DNA of 64,000 nucleotides from NCBI GenBank assembly GCA_963930655.1, contig OZ005619.1:22758752-22822751 (forward strand), written 5' to 3'. The translations under genes were made by a program, and so were the position numbers. This DNA is from Myrica gale (lineage: Eukaryota; Streptophyta; Magnoliopsida; Fagales; Myricaceae). Shown piece after piece: positions 48,198-59,000 of the stretch; within the stretch, counting starts at the first letter, position 1; each line of letters begins with the position of its first letter. The notes under the pieces were generated by a model. The model ran no database searches. It had not been told where the DNA came from and saw nothing but the letters and a program-made list of their open reading frames with translations.

Positions 48198-48989
48198 GGC
48201 GTCTGAGACGTGAACCGCACTAATGGTATATGTAATATGTTTTATAACACACAACCCTACAGAAAATCACGAGAATATAACTTATATGGTTGTTAGGAGC
48301 GGTCCGAGCGGACTAGTGGTGTGCTGGCCTTCCTATTTCAAGTTTCCCGCTTTAGCTATTTTCCTGCTCTGGTGGCTCTCGACGTGTTTGACTCTCTTTC
48401 CGTGACACCCTTGGGCCACGATATTTCCATCAACTACACTCGAAAGGTCACGTAGGAAGTCAGGACCCATTTCGGAAACACGTTTCACGTTTTCTTCTTT
48501 CCCGACAAAAGTGTTATAAATTGCCAACCCTTCTTGAATATACTCGTCTCTTTATTTATGAAAATCGGAATATTTCCGTAAACTTTACTATATTTTTATA
48601 ATTAAAAATAAAATAATAAGCACATAAATAACTTTACTTACCGACGTAACCCGCCCGCCGGCCCTTTCTGAAATAGTTGTATAGTGCGCGATTAATGTGT
48701 CGGCCCACTAATGGGAGGCTGGATGTGGACATGGGCCATGCGGTGGGGTTTATTCTCGAGTCTCCACTGGGATTATCGGGCCGGAGGACGCCCGGGACAG
48801 GAGAGATTTTACAGGTACCAACTCGTTCACAAATGATAGGCGGGAGGTGACACGGGCCATATATTTGAGTTTATTCTCAAATGGGCTTATAGGGCCGGAC
48901 GCCAAAAGTACTAAACTTGTAATCAAATTCCTCGTTCGCTTAGGGAAAAAAAATAAATCAAAATGTCTAATAAGTTTGTTTAGCTAAAT
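48198..48989. other. Upstream region of the QNG1-type gene
   Basis: No further gene is seen. The first few hundred bases should hold the minus-strand promoter and leader of the queuosine-salvage gene. The rest is intergenic DNA up to the retroposon target site. Confidence 0.45.
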
Positions 48990-49006
48990 GAATTCAACAC
49001 TAACAA

Positions 49007-49902
49007 GGAATTATGAACGCTCTCTCTCTCAAAACCCCCCCTCTCTGTTTCCCCCCCGGCAGACCCGCCCCCTTACGGAGGAGGGGGGAAGCTCCGGCTT
49101 CCTCACCCCCTCCTCCTTTTCATTTTCCCTTCCTCCCTCCCCTTTATTTCCTCTCCTCTTCTCTGGTATGATTGGCCGGTCGGCTTGTTGGGTTGGTTGG
49201 TTTGGTTTTGCTTTGCAGGTTCCTTCCACGCCACCCACGATGGTTTCCACGCGCGTGGATCTGACGCGCGGTTGTTTGTAGCCACGCGGGACCGCCACCC
49301 CGTCGCCCGCCTCCAGATCTTCTCTACCGGACGGGCCTCTGTGGCTCCTGCCCTACATTTTCCGGTCTGGATGCCCTCCTCCGCCCTGCACGCGCCGCCG
49401 CCGCCGTCGTTCCAATTCTGCCCGAGTTCTCCCCTGTTCATGGGGATTTTTATGTTCGAAATAAGCTTGTTTGGGTCAGCCCCTCTGTTTAGGGCTTGTG
49501 TTGTGTTGTGTTGTCGCTTGTTTGGGTCTGCCCCTCTGTTTGGGGCTTATGTGTTGTTGTGTTGTCGCCTGTTTGGGTCTGCCCCTCTGTTTGGGACACG
49601 TTGTTTGTTTTGTTCTGTGGTTGTCCGTCCGCCCCTTCTGTGGGCTTATCCGAGTCCTTGTGGCTCTTCTACGACCCTTTGTTGGGTCTCGCAACGCGTC
49701 GTTTGTGGCGCTATACCGACTTGTCCAGGTCTTAGTAGCTCTACCTACTATGTCCGGCCATCACTCCCTCTGCCCTGCATGGAGTTTATAGTGGTTCCTC
49801 TGATCCGTCCGAGGGTCTTGCTGGTTTTGTCTGTCCTGTTGTCTTTTTTAGTTGTTTTGTTGTTTAGTTTTTAATCTATTGATTGTTTTTCGAGAAAAAA
49901 AA
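49007..49902 (+). mobile_element. L1-type retroposon with 17-bp target duplication and short A tail
   Basis: The 896-bp insert is flanked by an exact 17-bp direct repeat, GAATTCAACACTAACAA, at 48990-49006 and 49903-49919. It ends in TTTTTCGAG followed by eight A, so it was inserted in plus orientation by target-primed reverse transcription. It is much more GC-rich than its surroundings. The 5' third is CT-rich, like a LINE leader. The middle contains 51-bp tandem repeats. A long open frame crosses about 49185-49874, but its composition follows the repeats and has no known domain, so I do not call it a gene. It could be a non-autonomous LINE derivative or a retrocopy of a non-coding transcript. 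Confidence 0.85.
49466..49618 (+). repeat. 51-bp tandem repeat, three units
   Basis: Units begin at 49466, 49517 and 49568 with C(T/C)TGTTTGGGTC(A/T)GCCCC, followed by TCTGTTTRGGGCTT-type sequence, then by a GT-rich tail ending GTTGTCG; the third unit drifts at its end. As 51 is a multiple of three, the repeats keep a frame open, giving a repeated LFGSAPLF peptide that is probably a by-product. Confidence 0.85.
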
Positions 49903-49919
49903 GAATTCAACACTAACAA

Positions 49920-51231
49920 ATAAATACCATATTAATTATAATAACAATAGTTCTGAATCTTTGAACTATTTTTCATTCTATGTTCGCTCCTATACTTCTT
50001 TATAAGCATAGATACAATTATTTACAATTTAGGATATTTTCCAGTGCTTTTGGGACTCTTAAATACCATTTTCTATGTTATAATTTATATGGGCTATCAT
50101 AGTATTTTAATTTAAAGCTACCAACTCGTTCAATAGGGTAACAATCTTTTTGGTCCAAGGTACGACAATGAATTATCTTTTCCCTGCCCAACAACAATTA
50201 GAAGGTACAAAATTATATCTATCAGTTAAACTATTATGACATTTTTAATACATAAATATGAAGTGTGGATAGTTAACAAAAGAATAGAACATAAATATAA
50301 TTTACACTTTCCAATTAAAGGAGTATTAACAAACTACACCTTCAACTATTATTTTTGTTATATTGCAGCCAATCAAGTATTATTCATTTTAGATTTTTTG
50401 CATACTTTGTTACAATTTTTTTTACATGCAAATTTACAATTCTAAAATTGTTATCTAGCGCTTTAAAAAATTATTTGTTCTTTAAATTGATATAAATTTT
50501 AATAAAAAAATGTAAAATATCTAAAATTAATAGTTAATATATATAATGTTTTAAACATAATAGTTGGAGGTGGTATAAGTATGACCATGTGTATTAATCC
50601 CAAAACAAAGAACACTAGAGTTGTTTTAAAAATAAAGACACATCCTCTAAGAGTTGTGAAGCAAAGAATAATGATCTCGCACAATCTTTATAGATGATGA
50701 AATTAAAGGGAAAATGACATTATTTATTCATAAAGTCTATTTTTCATACATAAGATTTTTGACCGGCATCTTATTTTCTGTCACTAGCCTTTACATCCAA
50801 AGCTTGCTTAGCCATGGGTTAATTTTAATTTTTGTATTTCAGCGAATCCTCGTCCAACCATATTCTAATGGAAAATGGGCTGCGGGAATGATCCTGGCCT
50901 ATACATTTTCTGCCGATTTGCCAGCGATAATGAGCCCAAGCCCAGCCCAGCCCCACTTACCATTCTCAGGTTCGTGCTTGGCGACGGGAAGAGAGAGAGA
51001 GGGGGAGAGCTAGGGTTTTTCTCTAAACCCCACGTCTGAGCTAAACGAGGTCCAATTTAAAGGAGATCAGACATTCTTGAATTTGTTCAAATTAGGCATC
51101 TTTTTCTTCGGAATCGAATTGCTATTGTTTTTGTTCACTGCTAGGAAATGTAGGACACGGATTTAGTTAGCTACGAAACAATTTCGGGGAAGAGTTGTAG
51201 CCTACTACAAATATTGATTTTTTTGAAAATT
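49920..51231. other. Intergenic DNA and candidate leader of the AATF gene
   Basis: From 49920 to about 50900 the DNA is AT-rich with no gene. From about 50940 it changes: GCCCAAGCCCAGCCCAGCCC, a GAGAGAGAGAGGGGGAGAG tract and GCTAGGGTTTTTCTCTAAA. These are typical of plant housekeeping promoters and leaders (telo-box-like AGGGTTT). I infer that this is the original 5' region of the AATF-type gene, now separated from its coding exons by nested transposons. Confidence 0.5.
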
Positions 51232-51242
51232 TTAGGCTATGT

Positions 51243-54241
51243 ATTCCCAGGGCTGTTCAAAATCCTGCCGACCCGACCGGTACCCGACCGAATGACGTCG
51301 GGCTAAACTCGGGCCCGGGCTTGGGCGGGCCCAAATCGAAGGAGAAACCTGTATGTAGTCGGATGGGCCTCGATATATCGTCGGCTAGACCCGACCCGCC
51401 CGACTACATTACACCAGATCAACCTAGGTCGCCCGACACTCTTCGTCGTCGCCCTCACGTTGCCTCTGTCGCCGTCTGCCTCCATCGCCGTGAGCCTTCG
51501 TCGCCCTCACGTTATTTCTGTCGTGTCTAGGCTTCTGGGTTATTGAGGATACGATCCAGAGCTCCACCGCCGATTACAGCTCGCCCTCGCTTCATTCCGA
51601 GTTTTCACTAAGGTATGCGCCAATTTCTTTTGTCGATCTTCGTAAGATTTTTGTTTTTAATGCAATATGCGTTGTTCTGTTCAGCGACGACTTGTAGGCA
51701 GATCTATGCCCGTTTTAGCTCGCATTGTGAATATCGTCGCTGTTGATCGTTGATTGGATTTTTCCTACAGCAAGCTTCCCGCTGATCCCCTCAAATTCTC
51801 TGTGCTCAAATTGGACTGCTCTTGCTTCGGTAATCTCCCTCTCTTTGGTTTTGTTCTGTAATTTTCGAATTTTCTGTATCCTCTTTTCACTTTGCTTTTA
51901 TTATAAATACATGATGTGGGATATTCTGGGCTTGAATTCCGATTTGGATATGAAGAGGTTTTCTGTTGCGTGTTGGTGCATGTGATTGTGGATTGGTGTT
52001 AGCTGTAAGAAATCTTCTATTGGAAATCTTGATTGGTGTTAGCTATGCGCCTTTCTTAAGACTGAAAAGGGACCCCAAGAAGTCAGCTAGTTGTGCTATG
52101 TTCCATTTTTGGGAAAATGAAATCCTATAGTCGGAAAAATCTCAGTTTCAAGAATTACATTCTCACACTTTCCTCTCTCTGGTGTCATAATTCTTCTTGT
52201 GGTGGAAGTAATAAAAATGATGTTCTGCATCTACATGGATTGGAAAAGGTCGATGATTTGGTAACATAGGTACGAACAAGTTTCTAGTAGTGTATGCATG
52301 TTGTTTTGAATTTGAAATTCTTTTGATGTCTCAAGTCTTGTCATCTTTGATCTCTTCTACAAGTTCACAGAATTTATGAACGTTTTTGTTGCCTTTCAAG
52401 CCATGTGTTTTTCTGAAAGGGTAAAATATGATTTATGTTGGCCTCTTCTTTCATATGGATGATGAGATTTGCTGTGACAATGAAGCCGGGGTTATTGCTC
52501 TGTGAGCTTGATGTTTGTCTATCTCTGAATATTTTTTTTTGGCATTACTTATGGGGACCCAGCTGCCATAATTAGCTACTGGTCCATTGATGATGCCTTG
52601 TAAATATATAATGCACTAAGCTATTTGGATAAAAGGGAATGCCTTTTTGGAAGACATTTGGCTGAATTTGTGGGTATCAGCTAGCTTGGCCAGTTGGTCC
52701 TAAAAGTCCTACTTTGGAAATAGGTTTCCCCACAAAATGGTGGAGCCACTTATTGGCAGAGGTTACCCTCTTTTGTAATTCTTTTTTTTTTTGGGTGAAG
52801 AGAGTACAGGTAGAAGAGTTTAGTCTCTCTTTTTCTTTATAAGATCAGCTAGCAGTTCCTAATCCTGCTGACAGAGGGTTTACTAACGTTAGTAAGACAA
52901 GGAAGACACATAGGCTAGCCACCTCCACCATATATAACTGAGACAAGATTAAAATTTAGGTAATTGTTGGTTTTGACTATTTTGAAAGTAACCGGGAAAG
53001 AATTGTATTGAACTGTAAGCTTAAGAGCAAATCCCATGTTGTGTTGGTGCAGTGTTGATAGTAGTTCTGTTGAATACATCTTCTTGCAGGGCATTAAGCA
53101 AGTTCTTGTGAAACTTGGGGCCAACCGCTGCTTTTGTTGTTGCTCTTGTTGAGGGCAAGCCAAGAAAGGAATGCTTGAAAGTATATAGTAGGTTTTTGTC
53201 TTGTTTAGGCATTTGGTATCCTCATTGCTGGCCTGCTTAGCGACGGAGCCATCTCAAATGTAATGTTCCCGACTCCTTCAGTGTTATGAAGTTTCTCAAC
53301 ATCTTAAATCTTAAGTTTATAAGAACATTAGATCAATCTGGTTAAATTTGATACAATGGGTTTCTTTTGGATTTATAATATTTGCTTTAAGACTCTTCAA
53401 TCTTTTCTTCTTGTTTGCTTGCTCGGTTATACTTATTCTCGGCTGCATGAAAAAGAAGAACTAGAATGTCTGTAGTTTGAAAGCTAGCTAGCAATCAGAA
53501 TTATACTGTGAATGCTTCTTCGGTGCAACAGGTGTTCATGAGAACGAAGAACTTGATTAGAGGTTCCTTTTTTTTCAGAATCCCATGGCATTAGTCCTAA
53601 AGATTATGAGAGTTTCTGTTTCATTAGAAGGTTCATGGAAAGATGCTACTGCATCCAGCTGTTTGAACTTATAACTGTTCTCCCTTAATTTTTCTCATTA
53701 AAAAAAGGAAACAAAAGGTCACAGACACAGAAAGTCCAAGAACCTCTTTGTTTTTGCTTTTATACGAGTTTGTCTTTACTTGTCATCACACCCCACTTCA
53801 TAGTTTTTGTACAGTTGGTGAAGAAGTCAAGAGGTTAGGCTCGATACGCTTTCCTTCCTCCTTATCTTCTGTTTAATTTATCCTCTGAATTATATGTTAT
53901 GTTTATAATTGCTTATATAATTTTTGTTGTATCTTTAGTGCTATTGGACTTGTATTATGTAATGATTTCTTTTACTAGTTTTTCTTTTTAATTTAAAGTT
54001 GGTGAAGGCATCATGCTTTATACAAACAATTTGGTACAATTAGAAGTCCCATCTGCAAATAACTTTAGGCTAAAAAAAAAACGTCCGAACCCGACCCGAT
54101 TCCGTACGGGTCGGGTTCGGTCGGGTCCAAACATGGTTGATTCAGGGCGGGTTATTCGGGACGGATTTGGGCTGACATAATCGGGCCGTACGGATCCGAT
54201 CTGATCCAACGCCGACTCGACCCGGTCCATGAACACCCCTA
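51243..54241. mobile_element. hAT-like non-autonomous transposon nested in the Harbinger-like end
   Basis: The insert of about 3.0 kb is flanked by an exact 8-bp direct repeat, GGCTATGT (51235-51242 and 54242-54249), the size made by hAT elements. Its right end is TGAACACCCCTA, whose complement TAGGGGTGTTCA is a classic hAT terminus. Its left end reads CAGGGCTGTTCA from 51248, with five extra bases (ATTCC) between it and the duplication. Subterminal CGACCCGAC / CGGGTCGGG motifs repeat near both ends, as hAT transposase-binding sites do. A GT-AG-like leader structure near 51540-51840 may be a relic of a transposase 5' region. No transposase coding sequence remains. Confidence 0.75.
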
Positions 54242-54479
54242 GGCTATGTTTGATAACGAGATTGGGATTGAGTTTTAGTTTTAGTTTTAGTTTCTGTTTC
54301 AATTTTATTTCACTGTTTTGATACAAGTCCTAGTGCGGTTCGAGCTTGGTCTCTGGGTCCTGACGTGACACAAAGTTAACGTCCGCTGTCAAATTCTACT
54401 AACGTTCGTTAGGGCCTGGCTTTCGTTGTGCGCGAGTGCTCGTATGCGTAAGATTGTTATTTTTTTTAATATTTTTTAA

Positions 54480-54745
54480 TACATGCTTCCTTGATGCTAC
54501 CTAACGTGCCCTAGCAAAATGATGCCCAATGAAATAAAATAGGCAAATAAGTTTTATTTAACGTGCCCAAGCGAAATATGTAAATAATTTTTTTTTTAAA
54601 AAACAGGCTTCATTGATGCTCCCTAACATGTTCTAGCGAAATATGTAAACAAGTTAACTTTAAAATATGTCTCCCTCTTGTTCCTTAACGTGCCCAAGTG
54701 AAATATGTAAATAATTTTTTTTTTAAACATGCTTTCTTGATGCTC
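54480..54745. repeat. Diverged tandem repeats inside the Harbinger-like element
   Basis: About four units of roughly 60-70 bp share the phrases CTTGATGCT(A/C)CCTAACGTG, CC(C/A)AAGYGAAATATGTAAA and AATTTTTTTTTTAAA. They have no coding potential. Confidence 0.6.
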
Positions 54746-55617
54746 TATTACTCACCCCAACCATCCGTAAATATGCTTTGTTTACATATCAAATTAACTT
54801 TTTGAATTATATACACGATTTTATAAAAATACTATTTTAGTATACGTTTGTAAATTTACAATTATAGTTCTAGTATTATTATTATCCATCTTCCCCTCAA
54901 CTGTCCCTTCCACCATTATCAACGCATTCATAGCTCATTTGACTTAGGCAGCTTACGGCGGTGCTAGACAGCGGTGCTTTTTTCGGTATTGTCAGTGAAT
55001 ATCTTCAAATATCTTCGTTTAGTCCCCTCCATTTTACATTGGCCATCGTCCCCTCAATAGAATATCCACAAAATAACATATGTTTCAACATAGCTACTAT
55101 CCAAAAATTATCAAAATTCGTTCAAATTTTGTACCTTTTCTCAACAACCAAACATCATAGAACACCACAACAAACCCAAAGTTTATGGGCATAACATGAA
55201 CAACAGGTAAATAGAAGTACTATCACTACCACGACACTAAAGTACAACAAAAATAATCAAACATCACAGAAAAATGAAGAAAAAAAAAACGACAGAGACG
55301 TTTATATTTCGCTTAAGGACTCAGAATCGAGCTTTGTATTCGATTTCTCTTCTAAATATCCCTAGCTAGAGAGATAGAGAGAGGGCACAAGGAGCACTGT
55401 AACAAGGAATCCAAGGATCAATGGAGAACAAGCCGTAATTCCACAACGAAGCAAATGCACTGTGTAGGAGGAGGAATTTGGGTAATTTGGAGAAGGGCCC
55501 TCAAGCTCTGGGTGGCGTGTAGGTGGTAGTCGCACAGGGGAGAGAGATGGAGAAAGAGACTGGAGGAGGGGGTGAAAAATGACGTTGGTTTTCTCTTATC
55601 TTCTCCTTATTTTTTTA

Positions 55618-55861
55618 GGGATAAATGCAAAATCAGTCCCTGTAATATACGCGAAAATCGAATTAGTCCCCGTGATAACAAAAGCATAAAATTAGTCCCT
55701 ATGATTTCACTTTCGTTTCCTATTAATTCCTCCATTAGGGACTAATTTAGGGACTAATTTTATATTTTTGTGTGATCAAGGGGACTAATTTTATACTTTT
55801 GATATCATGGGGACTAATTCGATTTTCACGTATATCACAGGGACTAATTTTGCATTTATCC
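55618..55861. mobile_element. Self-complementary MITE
   Basis: The left half begins GGGATAAATGCAAAATCAGTC and the right end is the complement of GGATAAATGCAAAATTAGTC. The two halves stay complementary for about 85-90 bp each, through repeated ATTAGTCCC phrases, so the 244-bp element folds into one long hairpin. Both flanks are T-rich, so the target duplication is unclear. It lies inside the Harbinger-like element, about 175 bp before the AATF start codon. Confidence 0.8.
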
Positions 55862-56036
55862 TTTTTTTTTTATTATATCGCCGTTAGTGTTCTATTCCGT
55901 TATTGGGTTTAAAGACTCAAAAAATAAGATTCAGCCCATCCAAACATAGATTCAAGATTTTAGACCTAAAATCAGGATTTGGAACTTGAAACCAGGACTG
56001 AGTCCCGCTACCAAACATAGCCTTACAGTTTTCAAA

Positions 56037-59000
56037 ATGGGGTTACCTGTGAAGCGGTCGCGAAAAGCTCAAGAAAGCGACAGTGAATTCGAAGATTTCG
56101 TTGATGATATGGATAGCCAGGACCTGTCTGTGAGCTCAGATTTCTTCTTCCATTTTCTTTTGCAATCATAGTTGGCATTGATTACTATATAGTTCACGGA
56201 TTTTTCTCTCTGTTTCCGTTTTCGTTTTTGGGTTAATGGTCTGTCAAATTGTCAACGTTTATTGTTAACTTTTTAGCATGAAGAATATGAGGACGATGAT
56301 GTTGATGAAGAAGAAGAAGGCGAAGAAGGAGAGGGAGATGAAGGGGAAGATAGTGGTAGAGATGCGGAGATGGAAGAGCTTGAGAAAGAGTATAAGGGTC
56401 TTAAGCGCCAGGAGATGTAAGCTTTACCACACAGGCACACGAATGATTTATAGACCGGCACTTGATGACATTCATATCCGTGCATTGGTGCTAATATACG
56501 CCACCTAATTTTTTGTGAGTTACGATTTTCATTCAGAGATATCCTGAAAAATTTGAGGAGTCACAAGGACGAAGATATTCTCAAAGGTGAGGCAGTGAAG
56601 AACCAAAAGGTGTGGGTCCTTTTGCCATGCACGTTGAACTCTGTTTCTTAGCTGGTGAATAGGTTTCGGGAGTCACTGTATGTGTTCTTCAATGTTGCTC
56701 TGCAATAGCATGATTAATAGTTTCTGTCGTTATTATTTTAATCTAATAGATTTATATCACTCACCTTTTTATGAGTTTTATTCAACATTGATGAACTTCT
56801 TTCTCCTGAAGGCTCTCTGGGACAAAACGCTAGAGTTCAGATTCTTAGTTCAGAAAGCTTTCTCGAGTTCAAATAAATTACCTCAGGTCATATCCGAAAG
56901 TTAACTCTTTTTATTGTGATTCTAGCTTATTGTATCCAAAAATAGCGGCTAAGTGTGATTGGTTGTGTACAGGAGCCAGTTAGATCTTCATTCAGTGAGA
57001 CAGATGAGGGTGTCGGGGTAGCATACTCCAACCTGATTACCTCAGTTAATAAGACTTTGGATTCTCTGTTGGGACTACAAGAGGTACTGTTCTGGAAAGT
57101 TTGGTTGCCTACTTTTTGTCTTGATATATGTACATTAAGCTTCAACGAGTATGACCAATAGGTTGTGTTTTGCTTTGGTTGCAAAAATTTAGGTTTATCA
57201 CTTGATTTTCTCTGATCATCTTGTGGCACTTCCATCGTGACAGGATTTGCTTGAGAAGAATCCTTCTATTGCTCAACCCACAGATGGTACAGCACAAGTT
57301 TTGCCTGTATTTTGCCGCTTGATAATTTTTGTATTGGTCACCGATATGTGAACTTTTATCTTTTCTAGATTCTTTTTCTATACTTGTAGTTCCTTATTTC
57401 AATTCCAACATCTCTAAAGATTTACAAGGTTTTAGTAACCAGGTGTTTTTAATGGAGCTTTCACCAAATCTGCTACATAGCGCTCTCTGTAATAGTTCCT
57501 GCTATCTCAAACATTGATCCATGATATTTCGAATTTGCTTTTGCATTTGTTCTTCAACATACAGTTTAAGGTAAATGATGACATGTTTGTGCAACCATCG
57601 ATAGCTTGTAAGTCTACCTCAAGATTGTGTTGGGTTAAATTAGTGTAATTATTGGATTGCTTGTATCATGTCAAAGAAGAGGAATGCATCGTTCACAAGT
57701 TTTATAATTTGTACACGTAAAAAAAGTTATGGATATGGCTTTCTTATCATAACATATCTTTTATTCTAAAGGTAATTCTGGACGATCATCCAAGCATTCA
57801 GAAGCATCTATGAACTTGAGTGTTGAAGGTGATGAAGATTGGTCACAGGTCTCTCAGATGCATATGAGGTACTTCGATTATCTTCTAGACTAGCCTACTT
57901 CTTTGATGTTAAATAGTGTGTTTTAAATATCACTCTTCAAATGATGTTTTAATGCTGAGTTCCTTGTGGATGTATTTTTTTAGGTTGTATTTTTATTATT
58001 GATATTGAAATCTACAGAAGAAAAGTCATGGTGCTAGAGCAAAATTATCTCTGTTAAATTGGGTCAACTTTTCTTGTTTTTCACCCGTTTCAACTTCCCT
58101 TTCTCATTCACAGTAACGAGGCATTCATATACCTCATCAAAAGTAATGTTGTATATCAAATAGTACCTTGCTTTCATTGAACACTTCTAGTGCAACTAAT
58201 TTCGCAATTTGGGCAATTGGAATTTACTGGGACTATTGTGTTTGTATCTTGTAGAATAGCTGCATTCAGAAACAAATCAATAGACAAATGGCAGAGGAAG
58301 ACACAGGTGACAACGGGTGCTGCTGCTATTAAAGGAAAATTGCACGCTTTTAACCAGGTGAGGCCCTGTGACTCAATTGACAACCACTCTTACAACTAAG
58401 ACCGCAACAGGCTCACCAAATCCTCCTCTTCCAATCACAGAATATTAGTGAGCAAGTTGCTGCTTATATGAGAGATCCAAGTAGAATGATCAAGCAGATG
58501 CAACTGAGGAGATCAACAGCTGGCATTTTTGGAAATGTAAGATAATCTTGTTTTATGACTTGAAAGACCTAATACATGTTTACATCCGCATAAAGGACTC
58601 ATATACACGTGTAGGCTAAAAGGTACAGGGTATTCATAAGCATTCCCCTTCTGATACCTGGCATATTGATGGCAGGGTCCTGCGATGGAGAGTACTGCTT
58701 AAAGAGAGGTAATCTAATTTTGTGTATGTCTTGAGTTGATTGTATAATGTTCGTTTTAACTCTAGGAACCCACCTGAAAGTGGAGATTTAAATGTCATGT
58801 GCTCTAAAAGTAAAAACATTTCTCCTTAATCTTGTGCGTCTAAAGTTCGTAAATGGCCCATCACCAAATTGATTCTTTTGAAAGGACAAATTCGTTTTCT
58901 GAATGTTCCTTCATTAGAAATGCAATCATAATCCTGGAAAGTATTTCTGGGACATACTGAGACAACCTCCTCATATCTTTTGTCACTCATGGTGTTCTCT

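Larger units (their letters stand above)
51235..56022. mobile_element. Harbinger/Tourist-like DNA transposon, split by a hAT-like insertion
   Basis: The right end (to 56022) is the inverted complement of GGCTATGTTTGGTAGCGGGA. The left end reads GGCTATGT at 51235-51242, and then, after the inserted hAT-like element, GGCTATGTTTGATAACGAGA from 54242. About 18 of the first 22 end bases match. TTA lies just outside each end (51232-51234 and 56023-56025), the 3-bp target type of PIF/Harbinger elements. Without the inserted element the transposon is about 1.8 kb. No transposase is seen, so it is non-autonomous. It also carries a MITE and diverged tandem repeats. Confidence 0.65.

Noticed and set aside
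49185-49874. Long open frame of about 229 codons in the GC-rich retroposon
   Set aside because: It lies inside a retroposed insert, has no ATG at its beginning, is driven by in-frame 51-bp repeats and shows no known domain.
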